Shown: positions 1 through 11,786 of the stretch, one piece after another
How the letters are laid out: the number at the start of each line of letters is the position of its first letter
How positions within the stretch are numbered: the first letter of the stretch is position 1
The notes under the pieces: generated by a model
Database searches by the model: none
Told to the model about the DNA's origin: nothing
What the model saw: only the letters and a program-made list of their open reading frames with translations
Position numbers and translations under genes: made by a program
Source of the DNA: Burkholderiaceae bacterium
GTDB taxonomy: Bacteria; Pseudomonadota; Gammaproteobacteria; Burkholderiales; Burkholderiaceae_C
Direction of reading: 5' to 3'
Assembly: GCA_004323695.1 (NCBI GenBank)
Contig: SCRU01000089.1
Location: forward strand, 1 to 39,747
Length of the DNA: 39,747 bases

Positions 1-55
1 CCACTTTGATCACTCCTTGATCCCCCCGCTCAAAAGTTAAGCAGGGGACTTTATT

Positions 56-105
56 CAAAGGGGTCAAATTTCGATGAAAAATCTCAGCTCAAAGGGGTCA
101 GATTT
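56..105. repeat. Direct repeat of CAAAGGGGTCA(A/G)ATTT, two copies
   Basis: Copies lie at 56-71 and 90-105. They are 16 bp long, differ at one base, and are 34 bp apart start to start. Motifs of the form GGGGTCAGATTT are often seen in intergenic repeats and near REP-associated transposases of proteobacteria; that link is recollection, not shown here. No transposase gene is visible in the window next to it. Confidence 0.5.
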
Positions 106-398
106 GCTCGGAAATCAACAGTCATGGCTAACTAGCCACTCCCGCCAGCTTCAGTGCGTGCAGCAGCCCCCGCCCCCTCAAGGCTTGGGATGCAGAGCCG
201 TCACTGTTCCTCCGCTTCGCTCAAGCCGTGGTCAAGCTGTACAAGGACCTGGCCGCCCGGGCCTCCGGGGAAGTCATGGAGCCCCCCTGTGGCACCTGTG
301 GTGGCCCCGGTATACTGGCCGTTTTGTGTCAACTTGGAGTTCTCTGGCTCCTTGACTCATTGCCTGTGTTCCTTGGGGAAACAGGGGTTACCGGGGAT

Positions 399-422
399 TT
401 TCGAATCCTCTCACCCCGACCA
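399..422 (+). other. tRNA 3'-end-like fragment (possible att scar)
   Basis: The bases read like the T loop and 3' acceptor end of a tRNA: TTCGAATCC, then TCACCCCG, then ACCA. The acceptor strand matches the usual 3' end of bacterial tRNA-Pro. No matching 5' acceptor strand (CGGGGTG) or anticodon arm is found upstream, and the T stem does not pair well, so this is not an intact tRNA. It may be a remnant of an integration event in a tRNA gene, or chance. Confidence 0.35.
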
Positions 423-551
423 GTGAACCGTGACTTTTTGTGCCTTTATGCCAACTCCTTGACGCTGGCCGGGGCGGTTTTCGATTTACAGTGGCATTCC
501 AATCGGCGATGATTGGCAATCTCCCTTACATCGGAACACATTTCACTGGTC

Positions 552-2288
552 ATGGCCGTCGTCGATTCAATTTCCAAGGAAGTGCCTGCCATGGCCCTGC
601 CGGGGCTGGGTCGAACGCTGGTGTCCGCGGGAAAGCTCGGGCAAAAATCAGCGGAAGAAATTTTCCGCAAATCGCTGACCAGCCGCACCAGCTTCATTGC
701 CGAGTTGACCGGCTCGGGCGCCGTGTCCGCCTCGGACCTCGCGCACACCATGTCGACGGCCTATGCAGCGGCATTGCTGGATCTGGACGCCGTCGATACG
801 GAGCGTCTGCCCAAAGACCTGCTGGACGCCAGGATTTGCCAGGACTACCGGGTCGTCGTGCTGGGCCGGCGCGCGAACCGCCTGATCGTGGCCACGGCCG
901 ATCCGTCGGACCAGCAGGCCGCCGAGAAAATCAAGTTCGCGACCCAGCTCGGCGTGGACTGGGTCATTGCCGAATACGACAAGCTGTCGAAAATGGTGGA
1001 GGCCAACGCGACGACCGCCGCGGAGGCCATGGACCACATCATTGGCGAGGACTTCGAATTTGACGAAGCCTCTATGGAAGCCGCCAATGCGGACAGCAAC
1101 GACACCGCGGTCGCGGAAGTCGAGGACGCGCCGGTCGTCAAGTTCCTGCACAAAATGCTGCTGGATGCCTTCAGCATGCGGGCCTCCGACCTGCATTTCG
1201 AGCCGTACGAGCACGCATACCGCGTGCGCTTTCGGATCGATGGCGAGTTGCGTGAAATCGCGACGCCACCGGTGGCCATCAAGGACAAGCTGGCGTCCCG
1301 CATCAAGGTCATCTCGCGCCTGGACATCTCCGAGAAGCGGGTGCCGCAGGACGGCCGCATGAAGCTCAAGATCGGGGTCGATCGCGTCATCGATTTCCGG
1401 GTCAGCACGCTGCCCACGCTGTTCGGCGAAAAGATCGTGATCCGTATCCTCGACCCCAGCAGCGCCAAGCTCGGGATCGACGCGCTGGGCTATGAGCCCG
1501 ATGAGAGAGACCGGCTGGTCAAGGCAATCGGGCGCCCCTACGGCATGGTGCTGGTCACGGGACCGACGGGGTCGGGCAAAACCGTGTCGTTGTACACCTG
1601 CCTGAACATGCTGAACAAGCCAGGGGTCAACATCGCGACGGCCGAAGACCCCTCGGAAATCAACCTCCCCGGTGTGAATCAGGTCAACGTCAACGAGAAG
1701 GCAGGGCTGACCTTCGCGGTAGCGCTCAAATCGTTCCTGCGGCAGGATCCGGACATCATCATGGTGGGTGAAATCCGGGATCTGGAAACCGCCGATATCT
1801 CGATCAAGGCGGCGCAGACCGGGCATCTGGTGTTGTCCACCCTGCACACCAATGATGCGCCGTCGACGCTCACGCGCATGCGCAACATGGGCATCGCGCC
1901 GTTCAACATCGCGTCCAGCGTCATCCTGATCACCGCCCAGCGGCTCGCGCGCCGGCTGTGCGTCAGCTGCAAGGCTCCCATCGACATCCCGCACGCCACG
2001 CTGATCGAGGCAGGCTTCAGGGAAGACGAGGTCGACGGCTCCTGGACGCCCTACAAACCGGTCGGATGCGCGGCCTGCAACAACGGCTACAAGGGCCGCG
2101 TCGGGATCTACCAGGTCATGCCGGTCAGCGAGGAAATCCAGCGCATCATCCTGCGCGACGGCAGCGCCCTGGAGATCGGGGAGCAGGCCGAGCGCGAAGG
2201 CGTGCGCTCGTTGCGGCAGGCCGGCTTGCACAAGGTCAAGACCGGCCTGACCTCGCTGGAGGAAGTGCTCGCCGTGACGAACGAATAA
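552..2288 (+). CDS. pilB: Type IV pilus assembly ATPase PilB
   Basis: A 578-residue hexameric motor ATPase of the GspE/PilB family, which drives pilus extension from the cytoplasmic face of the inner membrane. The N-terminal MshEN-like domain covers about residues 1-150. Walker A (GPTGSGKT) is at about 337-344 and Walker B (IIMVGEIRD) at about 402-410. Four cysteines of the zinc motif (CxxC...CxxC) are at about 470, 473, 506 and 509. The start was set at the ATG at 552 because the protein then begins MAVVDSISKEVP, as I recall for Burkholderiales PilB; an in-frame TTG at 513 would add 13 residues. Neither start has a strong ribosome binding site. pilC follows after 22 bases and pilD after that, a typical pilBCD operon. 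No pilin gene is nearby. Confidence 0.95.
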   Translation: MAVVDSISKEVPAMALPGLGRTLVSAGKLGQKSAEEIFRKSLTSRTSFIAELTGSGAVSASDLAHTMSTAYAAALLDLDAVDTERLPKDLLDARICQDYRVVVLGRRANRLIVATADPSDQQAAEKIKFATQLGVDWVIAEYDKLSKMVEANATTAAEAMDHIIGEDFEFDEASMEAANADSNDTAVAEVEDAPVVKFLHKMLLDAFSMRASDLHFEPYEHAYRVRFRIDGELREIATPPVAIKDKLASRIKVISRLDISEKRVPQDGRMKLKIGVDRVIDFRVSTLPTLFGEKIVIRILDPSSAKLGIDALGYEPDERDRLVKAIGRPYGMVLVTGPTGSGKTVSLYTCLNMLNKPGVNIATAEDPSEINLPGVNQVNVNEKAGLTFAVALKSFLRQDPDIIMVGEIRDLETADISIKAAQTGHLVLSTLHTNDAPSTLTRMRNMGIAPFNIASSVILITAQRLARRLCVSCKAPIDIPHATLIEAGFREDEVDGSWTPYKPVGCAACNNGYKGRVGIYQVMPVSEEIQRIILRDGSALEIGEQAEREGVRSLRQAGLHKVKTGLTSLEEVLAVTNE

Positions 2289-2310
2289 CACGGGGACACC
2301 ACACAGATCT

Positions 2311-3531
2311 ATGGCCACCGCAACGAGCAAGAACATCAAGGAATTTGTCTTCGAATGGGAAGGCAAGGATCGCAACGGCAAGCAGGTTCGCGGTGAAACG
2401 CGCGCGGCCGGCGAAAACCAGGTGCAGGCGTCGCTGCGGCGCCAGGGTGTGCTGGCGAGCAAGATCAAGAAGCGCAAGTCGCGCGCGGGCAAGCGGATCC
2501 GCCCGCGCGACCTGGCGATCTTCACGCGCCAGCTCGCCACCATGATGAAGGCCGGCGTGCCGCTGCTGCAGGCCTTCGATATCGTCGGGCGCGGCAACCC
2601 GAATCCCAGCGTCACCAAGCTGCTCAACGACATCCGCACAGACGTCGAAACCGGCACTTCGCTCTCGGCGGCGTTCCGCAAGTTCCCGATGTACTTCGAC
2701 AACCTCTACTGCAATCTGGTCGAAGCGGGCGAGGCCGCCGGTATCCTGGAGCAACTGCTGGACCGGCTGGCGACCTACATGGAGAAGACCGAGGCCATCA
2801 AATCCAAGATCAAGTCGGCGCTGATGTATCCGATCGCGGTGCTGGTGGTGGCGTTCGTGGTGATCGCGGTGATCATGATCTTCGTCGTTCCGACGTTCAA
2901 ACAGGTGTTCACCTCGTTCGGCGCGAACCTGCCGGCGCCCACGCTGGTGGTGATCGCCATCAGCGAGTATTTCGTGAAGTACTGGTGGCTGATATTCGGC
3001 GTGCTCGGCGGCGGCGTCTATTTTTTCATGCAGGCGTGGAAACGCAACGAAAAAGTCCAGCACTTCATGGACCGGGTCATGCTCAAGATGCCGATCTTTG
3101 GTGTCCTCGTCGACAAATCCTGCGTCGCGCGCTGGACCCGCACCCTGGCCACCATGTTCGCGGCGGGCGTGCCCTTGGTGGAGGCCCTCGATTCGGTGGG
3201 CGGCGCTTCGGGCAATTCCGTGTACGAGATCGCCACGGAAAAAATCCAGCAGGAAGTCTCCACCGGAACCAGCCTGACCGCGGCCATGGGCAACGCGAAT
3301 ATCTTTCCGAGCATGGTGCTGCAGATGTGCGCCATCGGCGAGGAATCCGGCTCCATCGACCACATGCTGAGCAAGGCCGCCGACTTCTACGAAGCCGAGG
3401 TGGACGAAATGGTGGCGGGCCTGTCCAGCCTGATGGAGCCCATCATCATCGTGGTGCTGGGCGTCATCATCGGCGGCATCGTGGTGTCGATGTACCTGCC
3501 GATCTTCAAGCTGGGCGCGGTCGTCGGATGA
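2311..3531 (+). CDS. pilC: Type IV pilus inner-membrane platform protein PilC
   Basis: A 406-residue polytopic inner-membrane protein of the T2SF (GspF/PilC) family. It forms the platform on which the PilB motor acts. Two T2SF domains are visible: the first around residues 70-195, with the signature ending in a hydrophobic segment (LMYPIAVLVVAFVVIAV), and the second around 275-400, ending in the C-terminal membrane helix (IIIVVLGVIIGGIVVSMYL). Length is normal for the family. Its stop overlaps the pilD start by 4 bases (ATGA), so the two are probably translationally coupled. Confidence 0.95.
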   Translation: MATATSKNIKEFVFEWEGKDRNGKQVRGETRAAGENQVQASLRRQGVLASKIKKRKSRAGKRIRPRDLAIFTRQLATMMKAGVPLLQAFDIVGRGNPNPSVTKLLNDIRTDVETGTSLSAAFRKFPMYFDNLYCNLVEAGEAAGILEQLLDRLATYMEKTEAIKSKIKSALMYPIAVLVVAFVVIAVIMIFVVPTFKQVFTSFGANLPAPTLVVIAISEYFVKYWWLIFGVLGGGVYFFMQAWKRNEKVQHFMDRVMLKMPIFGVLVDKSCVARWTRTLATMFAAGVPLVEALDSVGGASGNSVYEIATEKIQQEVSTGTSLTAAMGNANIFPSMVLQMCAIGEESGSIDHMLSKAADFYEAEVDEMVAGLSSLMEPIIIVVLGVIIGGIVVSMYLPIFKLGAVVG

Positions 3532-4373
3532 TGCCGGTATCGCAGGGGGTGGCCGCCGTGTTCGGCGGCGTGATCGGCTTGCTCCTGGGCAGCTTTCTCA
3601 ACGTGGTGATCTACCGCCTGCCGAAGATGCTCGAGGCCCAATGGGCCGCGGAGTGCGCCGAGATGTCGGGCCAGACGCCGGCACAGGCACAGCCCTTCAA
3701 CCTGATGGTGCCGCGCTCGCGCTGCCAGCAGTGCGGTCACCAGATTCGCTGGTACGAGAACATCCCGCTGCTGAGCTATCTTTTCCTGCGCGGCAAGTGC
3801 TCGGGCTGCGGCACCGGCATCAGTCTGCGTTACCCGCTGGTGGAGCTCGCCACCGGCGCGTTGTTCTACTGGTGCATCTGGCACTGGGGCGCCAATGTAA
3901 CGGGCCTGCTCTGGTGCGGCTTCTCGGGCGCGATCGTCGCGCTCGCCTTCATCGACTGGGACACCACGCTGCTGCCCGACGACATCACCCTGCCGCTGCT
4001 GTGGGCCGGCCTGCTGGCCGCGGCGCTGCAGTGGACCGGCGTGCCGCTGGCCAGCGCCATCTGGGGCGCGGCCGCGGGCTACCTGTCGCTGTGGCTGATT
4101 TACTGGCTATTCAAACTGATCACCGGCAAGGAAGGCATGGGGTACGGCGACTTCAAGCTGTTCGCCGCGCTGGGAGCCTGGTTTGGCTGGCAGGCACTGG
4201 TGCCCATCATCCTGATGGCATCCGTGATCGGTGCGATCGTCGGCATCGCGCTCAAGTTGTCGAATGGACTGCGTGCCGGTGGCTACGTGCCGTTCGGTCC
4301 GTTCCTGGCCGGCGCCGGCCTGACGGCCATGGTGTTCGGGCCGCAATCCATCCTGCACGTCGTGGGGTTTTAG
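3528..4373 (+). CDS. pilD: Prepilin peptidase / N-methyltransferase PilD
   Basis: A 281-residue bifunctional membrane aspartyl protease that cleaves the leader of type IV prepilins and N-methylates the new N-terminus. The N-terminal domain has the four-cysteine zinc site (CQQCG and CSGCG) around residues 65-95. The peptidase domain carries two conserved aspartates, in FIDWDTTLLPDD and in the GMGYGDFK motif. About eight membrane segments are visible. The start is one of two consecutive ATG codons overlapping the pilC stop. coaE follows after 4 bases, so the pil genes and coaE-zapD appear to be one transcript. Confidence 0.95.
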   Translation: MMPVSQGVAAVFGGVIGLLLGSFLNVVIYRLPKMLEAQWAAECAEMSGQTPAQAQPFNLMVPRSRCQQCGHQIRWYENIPLLSYLFLRGKCSGCGTGISLRYPLVELATGALFYWCIWHWGANVTGLLWCGFSGAIVALAFIDWDTTLLPDDITLPLLWAGLLAAALQWTGVPLASAIWGAAAGYLSLWLIYWLFKLITGKEGMGYGDFKLFAALGAWFGWQALVPIILMASVIGAIVGIALKLSNGLRAGGYVPFGPFLAGAGLTAMVFGPQSILHVVGF

Positions 4374-4377
4374 CGCA

Positions 4378-4986
4378 GTGGCGACGGTCGTCCGGCTCGG
4401 GCTCACGGGCGGCATTGGCAGCGGCAAGAGCACCGTCGCGCAGATGCTGGCCGATTTGGGCGCCGCCGTCATCGATGCCGATGCGATCGTACGCAGCGCC
4501 ACGCAGCCCGGCGGCCCCGCCATCGACCCGATCGCCAGGGAATTCGGCCGCGATTTCATCACGGCGCAAGGCGCGCTGGACCGCGACCGCATGCGCGAGC
4601 TGGCCTTCGCCGATGCCGGCGCCAAGCGTCGCCTGGAAGCCATCGTGCATCCGCTCGTGGGACAGGAAATACAGCGCCAGGCCGATTCGGCGATTCACGC
4701 GGGGAGCCCGTGCATCGTGTTCGACATTCCTCTGCTGGTCGAATCGGGGCACTGGCGCCAGCAGCTGGACCGGGTGCTGGTGCTGGACTGCAGTGTCGAG
4801 ACCCAGCTCAAGCGCGTCATGGCGCGCAGCAGCCTGAGCCATGACGCGGTGGCGCAAATCATCGCCGCGCAGGCCCCGCGCCTGCTGCGCCTGGCCGCTG
4901 CCGACCTGGTGATCACGAACGACGGCTTGTCGCTGGAGCAATTACACATCCAGATACAGCGAGCGGCAGCACGCTTCGGGCTATGA
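4378..4986 (+). CDS. coaE: Dephospho-CoA kinase
   Basis: A 202-residue enzyme for the last step of coenzyme A synthesis, phosphorylating the 3'-OH of the ribose of dephospho-CoA with ATP. The P-loop GGIGSGKST is at residues 11-19, and the DADAI and FDIPLLVESG segments typical of CoaE follow. The start is a GTG, the only start that gives the usual N-terminus just ahead of the P-loop. The stop overlaps the zapD start by 4 bases (ATGA). The pilD-coaE-zapD-yacG order is common in beta- and gammaproteobacteria. Confidence 0.95.
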   Translation: MATVVRLGLTGGIGSGKSTVAQMLADLGAAVIDADAIVRSATQPGGPAIDPIAREFGRDFITAQGALDRDRMRELAFADAGAKRRLEAIVHPLVGQEIQRQADSAIHAGSPCIVFDIPLLVESGHWRQQLDRVLVLDCSVETQLKRVMARSSLSHDAVAQIIAAQAPRLLRLAAADLVITNDGLSLEQLHIQIQRAAARFGL

Positions 4987-5765
4987 TTGAAGCACTGGAA
5001 CCCGCAAGCGTGATACTGTACGAATACCCCTTCAACGAACGCATACGCACCTACTTGCGTCTTGAACACCTGTTTCGCCGGCTCGGTGAGCTGGTGCCCC
5101 GCGAGCATCCCCTGGACCATCACTACGCGCTGACCACCATTTTCGAGGTGATGGACGTCGCGAGCCGGGCCGACCTGAAGTCGGATGTGATGCGCGACCT
5201 TGAAAAGCAAAAGCAGATACTCAACGGCTACCGAGGCAACCCGGCGATCGCCGAGTCCGTGCTGAATCAGGTCGTGGAAGAGCTCGATGGCTGCTTTTCG
5301 GCCGTCAACAACCTGCCGGGCAAGGCCGGCCAGTCGCTGACTGAAAACGACTGGCTCATGGGCATCCGCAGCCGCGCGGGCATCCCGGGCGGCACCTGCG
5401 AATTCGACCTGCCCGCGTACTACGCGTGGCAGCACCGGGACGCCGCAGCGCGCCGGGCCGACCTGGAACGCTGGGCCACGACGCTGGGCCCGCTGGCCGA
5501 ATCCATCCACCGCTTGCTGAAGTTGCTGCGCGACTCGGGCGTGCCGCAAAAAGTGGTGGCCAGCGCCGGGCAATTCCAGCAAAGCCTGCCGCAGGGCCGC
5601 ACCTTCCAGTTGATGCGCCTGCGCCTCGATCCGGCGCTGGGCCTGATTCCCGAAATCAGCGGCAACCGGTTGATGGTCACGGTGCGATTGATGCGTCAGG
5701 AAGCGGATGACCGGCTGCAGGCCAGCAACGACGACACGGCGTTCGAAGTGACGCTGTGCTCCTGA
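4983..5765 (+). CDS. zapD: Cell division protein ZapD
   Basis: A 260-residue protein of the ZapD (YacF, DUF1342) family, which binds the C-terminal tail of FtsZ and bundles its filaments at the division ring. The sequence begins with the typical segment on 'YEYPFNERIRTYLRLEHLF' and is mostly predicted alpha-helical, with no signal peptide or membrane helix. It overlaps coaE by 4 bases and precedes yacG by 33 bases, the conserved order in this neighbourhood. Confidence 0.93.
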   Translation: MIEALEPASVILYEYPFNERIRTYLRLEHLFRRLGELVPREHPLDHHYALTTIFEVMDVASRADLKSDVMRDLEKQKQILNGYRGNPAIAESVLNQVVEELDGCFSAVNNLPGKAGQSLTENDWLMGIRSRAGIPGGTCEFDLPAYYAWQHRDAAARRADLERWATTLGPLAESIHRLLKLLRDSGVPQKVVASAGQFQQSLPQGRTFQLMRLRLDPALGLIPEISGNRLMVTVRLMRQEADDRLQASNDDTAFEVTLCS

Positions 5766-5798
5766 ACGCCCGCTCCATCCCCTGAACCGGCAAACGCC

Positions 5799-6011
5799 AT
5801 GCCTGCGGCCGACTCAACGCCCAGACTCGTGACCTGCCCGGCCTGCGGCGGCGACAGTCTGTATGCGCCTGCCAACCGGTACCGGCCCTTTTGCAGCGAG
5901 CGCTGCAGGAACATGGACCTGGGCGCCTGGGCCAGCGAGCGCTTCCGCATGCCGACGCAGGACGCGCCGGACGATGCCGTCTTCGGTGACCCCCGACGCG
6001 ACGATTCTTGA
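5799..6011 (+). CDS. yacG: DNA gyrase inhibitor YacG (zinc-binding)
   Basis: A 70-residue zinc protein. It has CPAC (about residues 13-16) and a second pair in the segment FCSERCRNMDLG, the four-cysteine signature of YacG, followed by the usual tail around 'WASERFRMP'. In E. coli, YacG binds GyrB and inhibits DNA gyrase. It is the last gene of the rightward group; the next gene is convergent and only 21 bases away, with no clear terminator hairpin between them. Confidence 0.92.
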   Translation: MPAADSTPRLVTCPACGGDSLYAPANRYRPFCSERCRNMDLGAWASERFRMPTQDAPDDAVFGDPRRDDS

Positions 6012-6032
6012 GAGAAAAGTGGCCGTAGCCCT

Positions 6033-6560
6033 TTAAGGTTCTATGTTGCTAGCTACAAGGTATGTAGCGCCAATAAATTCCCGCTCTTGCGCCAGCCAGC
6101 CCAGCACCGGTACCGCGCCGGCCAGCATGGGTCCCACGCGCACCGGCAGTCGCTGCCAGGCACACGACTGGCCCTCGCGCATTTGCAGCTCGCCCGTCCA
6201 TGCGAACACCTTGCAGAAGTTGAGCCGCACCAGCGCGTGCGGATAGTCCACCCGTTCCGTCTTCCACGGCGTGGCCGTGTCGATCACAATCCCGAGTTCC
6301 TCGTGCAGTTCGCGGCGCAGGGCCTGCGCCACGGTTTCACCCGCCTCCAGCTTGCCGCCCGGAAACTCCCAATAGCCCGCGTACACCTTGCCCGCCGGGC
6401 GCGAGGTGAGCAGGAAGTCGCCGTCCGGCCGGATCAGCACGCCCACCGCGACATCGACCAGTGCGCGATCCAGGCCGCCCTCGCGCGGGCGGTCGGCGTC
6501 AGCCACGAGAGGAGCCCCCGCGCCTTGGGACGGCCCGGCGTTGCTCAAGTCAGCCGTCAT
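6033..6560 (-). CDS. NUDIX hydrolase (MutT-like)
   Basis: A 175-residue hydrolase with a complete NUDIX box at about residues 69-91 (GKLEAGE...RELHEELGI). The box carries the glutamates that bind the metal for hydrolysis of nucleoside diphosphate-linked substrates. It is probably MutT-like (8-oxo-dGTP cleanup), since mutT sits beside yacG-zapD-coaE and secA in many proteobacteria, but the substrate is an inference. An N-terminal extension of about 35 residues precedes the domain. The start overlaps the stop of the upstream ATPase gene by 4 bases (ATGA). The last codons fall in an AT-rich GCTAC/GTAGC palindrome at about 6040-6066, so the C-terminus may be repeat-derived. Confidence 0.88.
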   Translation of the reverse strand: MTADLSNAGPSQGAGAPLVADADRPREGGLDRALVDVAVGVLIRPDGDFLLTSRPAGKVYAGYWEFPGGKLEAGETVAQALRRELHEELGIVIDTATPWKTERVDYPHALVRLNFCKVFAWTGELQMREGQSCAWQRLPVRVGPMLAGAVPVLGWLAQEREFIGATYLVASNIEP

Positions 6561-7429
6561 CGTGGGTGTTTGCCCGCATAGTCGCGCGCAAACTGGTAGG
6601 CCACGCGGCCGCTGCGCGAGCCGCGCTCGAGCGCCCAGACCAGCGATTCGGCGCGCGCCGCCGCAATTGCTGGCGCACTCGCGCCGAACGAGGCCAGCCA
6701 CTGCGCCACGATCGCGAGGTACTCATCCTGGTTGAACGGGTAAAAGCTCACCCACAGGCCAAAGCGCTCGGACAGCGAAATCTTCTCCTCCACCACTTCG
6801 CCGGGGTGGACCTCGCCATCCTCGGTGTGCGTGTAGCTGAGGTTTTCCTTCATGTACTCGGGCAGCAGGTGGCGCCGGTTGCTGGTGGCATAGATCAGCA
6901 CGTTCGGCGTCGCGGCGGCCACCGAGCCGTCCAGAGCGGACTTGAGCGCCTTGTAGCCGGGCTCGCCCTCGTCAAAACTCAGGTCGTCGCAGAACACGAT
7001 GAATTTCTCGGGCCGCTGCGCCACCACGTCCACGATGTCGGGCAGGTCGATCAGGTCGGTTTTATCGACTTCGATCAGGCGCAAACCCTGCGCTGAGTAG
7101 GCATTCAGGCAGGCCTTGATGAGCGACGATTTGCCGGTTCCGCGCGCTCCCGTCAGCAGCACATTGTTGGCCGGCTTGCCCTGCACAAAGTGCAGGGTGT
7201 TGAGCCGTATTTTTTCCTTCTGCCCGTCGATTTCCTTCAGGTCATCGAGGCGGATCGCGCCCACGTGACGCACCGGCGAGAGCAGGCCATGGCCGGAGCT
7301 GCGCCGGCGGTAGCGCCACGCGATGGCCGTGCTCCAGTCGGGGGGCGAAAACGGTTCGGGCAGCGCCGCCTCGATCCGGTTCATGAGCTGCTCGGCACGC
7401 AGCATCAGGCGTTCAAGGTTCTCGTTCAT
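6557..7429 (-). CDS. P-loop ATPase of the DUF815 family
   Basis: A 290-residue AAA-like ATPase. Walker A is GARGTGKSS at residues 94-102 and Walker B is KFIVFCDDLSF around 142-152. A sensor-like segment, LIYATSNRRHLLPEYM, follows. This matches the DUF815 family, whose cellular role is not established. The start was chosen at MNENLERLML, which leaves 14 bases after the argJ stop. It is the third gene of a leftward group secA-argJ-ATPase-NUDIX and is coupled to the NUDIX gene. Confidence 0.88.
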   Translation of the reverse strand: MNENLERLMLRAEQLMNRIEAALPEPFSPPDWSTAIAWRYRRRSSGHGLLSPVRHVGAIRLDDLKEIDGQKEKIRLNTLHFVQGKPANNVLLTGARGTGKSSLIKACLNAYSAQGLRLIEVDKTDLIDLPDIVDVVAQRPEKFIVFCDDLSFDEGEPGYKALKSALDGSVAAATPNVLIYATSNRRHLLPEYMKENLSYTHTEDGEVHPGEVVEEKISLSERFGLWVSFYPFNQDEYLAIVAQWLASFGASAPAIAAARAESLVWALERGSRSGRVAYQFARDYAGKHPR

Positions 7430-7443
7430 GGGCAGCGCAGCGT

Positions 7444-8673
7444 CTACGAGCGGTAGTCCGCATTGATGGACACATACTCGTGGCTCAGATCGCAGGTCCA
7501 TACCGTGTCCGAGGCGCTGCCGCGTCCCAGCACCACCCGCACCACGATTTCGCTTTGCTTCATGACGCGCTGTCCATCTTCCTCGCGGTACGCGGGGTGG
7601 CGTCCCCCGCGCATCGCGACATGCACATCATCCAGGTACAGGTCGATCTTCGTCGGGTCCAGGTCGTGAATGCCCGCATAGCCCACCGCGGCCAGGATGC
7701 GGCCCAGGTTCGGGTCGCTGGCGAAGAACGCCGTCTTGACCAGCGGCGAGTGCGCAATCGCATAGGCCACTTGCCGGCATTCCTGCGAAGTTTTCCCGCC
7801 TTCGACCGCAATTTCTATGAATTTTGTAGCGCCTTCCCCATCACGGACAATGGCTTGCGCCAGTTTTTTTGCAACATCGGTGAGTGCGGCCTGCAGTGCG
7901 CGGCCCCCGGCGCTGTCCAGCGCGGTGATCGGCGCATGCGCCGCGCGATTACTGGCGATCAGGATCAGCGAGTCGTTCGTGGAGGTGTCGCCGTCCACCG
8001 TGATGCGGTTGAACGACGCCTCGGCCACAGCCGCGACCATGTCCCGCAGCACGGCCGGCGCCACACAGGCATCGGTGGCGATAAACCCGAGCATGGTCGC
8101 CATGTTGGGCCGGATCATGCCCGCGCCCTTGGCGATGCCGCTGATGCTGACGGTGGCGCCGCCCGTCGCGACCTGCGCGCTGAACGCCTTGGGCACCGTG
8201 TCGGTGGTCATGATCGCCTCGGCCGCGCGCGCCCAATGACCTTCCCGCGCATCGGCCACGGCAGCCGGCAGGCCCGCCTCGATGCGCGCGAGCGGCAGCG
8301 GCTCCATGATCACGCCGGTGGAAAACGGCAGGACCTGCGCCGGCGCGAGCGACAACTGGCGTGCCAGCGCCGCGCAGCTGGCACGGGCGCGCATCAGTCC
8401 CTCGTTGCCCGTGCCGGCGTTGGCGTTCCCGGTGTTGATCAGCAGGGCGCGGATCGCCTGACCGCCGGCGAGATGCTCGCGGCACACCTGCACCGGCGCC
8501 GCGCAAAAGCGGTTTTGCGTGAACACCCCGGCCACGCTGGCCCCCTCGTCGATCAATACCACCGTGAGGTCTTTGCGTGCCGCCTTGCGGATCGCGGCCT
8601 CGGTAACGCCGAGGCGAACGCCGGCAATCGGGTGCAGGGACGCAGGATCGGGAGCGGTCAGATGGACGGACAT
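7444..8673 (-). CDS. argJ: Bifunctional ornithine acetyltransferase / N-acetylglutamate synthase ArgJ
   Basis: A 409-residue enzyme of arginine synthesis. It transfers the acetyl group of N-acetylornithine to glutamate, closing the acetyl cycle. Family members are made as a precursor that cuts itself before a threonine nucleophile; here that is Thr193 in RPNMATML, preceded by the KGAGMI motif. The gene lies 16 bases downstream of secA. Codons around 7812-7832 (giving GATKFIEI) coincide with an AT-rich GCTAC...TAG motif also found elsewhere in the window. The C-terminal residues DYRS are normal for the family. Confidence 0.95.
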   Translation of the reverse strand: MSVHLTAPDPASLHPIAGVRLGVTEAAIRKAARKDLTVVLIDEGASVAGVFTQNRFCAAPVQVCREHLAGGQAIRALLINTGNANAGTGNEGLMRARASCAALARQLSLAPAQVLPFSTGVIMEPLPLARIEAGLPAAVADAREGHWARAAEAIMTTDTVPKAFSAQVATGGATVSISGIAKGAGMIRPNMATMLGFIATDACVAPAVLRDMVAAVAEASFNRITVDGDTSTNDSLILIASNRAAHAPITALDSAGGRALQAALTDVAKKLAQAIVRDGEGATKFIEIAVEGGKTSQECRQVAYAIAHSPLVKTAFFASDPNLGRILAAVGYAGIHDLDPTKIDLYLDDVHVAMRGGRHPAYREEDGQRVMKQSEIVVRVVLGRGSASDTVWTCDLSHEYVSINADYRS

Positions 8674-8689
8674 GGAACAGTCTCCGCAA

Positions 8690-11488
<2,799 letters not shown>

Positions 11489-11786
11489 GAATGCGAGACC
11501 GCCTCGCCGGCCCGTGCTGGCCCGCCAAAGCGACCGAAATCCCTAAGTTGGTGGATTCAGGTGGGGTCGCGACTGCAAAATGCAACGATGGCGGGCAGCT
11601 GCAGCGGCGACCAAACATGGAATTTTACCTTTGTGGCGGCCAGCGCCCGCCGGCGCCGCTTGGGCCACCATGGCCATGGCAGCCCGTTTCAGGCGCCAAA
11701 CGCGAGATCGGCCCACCGATGACACTCAGGGCCCCCATAATCAAGGGTCCGTGCCCCGTTCTCGATACGCCGTGACCACATCAACC
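11489..11786. other. Divergent intergenic region between secA and dciA
   Basis: Roughly 300 bases that should hold the leftward secA promoter and a rightward dciA promoter. A minus-strand TAAAAT at about 11621 is a possible -10, but no good -35 is spaced correctly. No open frame here looks like a gene. The dciA start could extend leftward into it to GTG codons at 11772 or 11751. Confidence 0.4.

Larger units (their letters stand above)
1..551. other. Non-coding region upstream of pilB
   Basis: No convincing gene is seen here. Short open frames exist on both strands but overlap each other, lack ribosome binding sites and match no family I recognise. The stretch holds two structures listed separately: a 16-bp direct repeat near its left end and a fragment resembling the 3' end of a tRNA. 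I found no clear sigma-54 or sigma-70 promoter for pilB, although one would be expected in this interval. The region may be decayed mobile or tRNA-adjacent DNA. Confidence 0.5.

Noticed and set aside
74-512. Overlapping short plus-strand frames before pilB
   Set aside because: Three overlapping frames, no ribosome binding sites and no family resemblance.
648-2702. 684-codon minus-strand frame opposite pilB
   Set aside because: Antisense shadow in GC-rich DNA; pilB has clear motifs on the plus strand.
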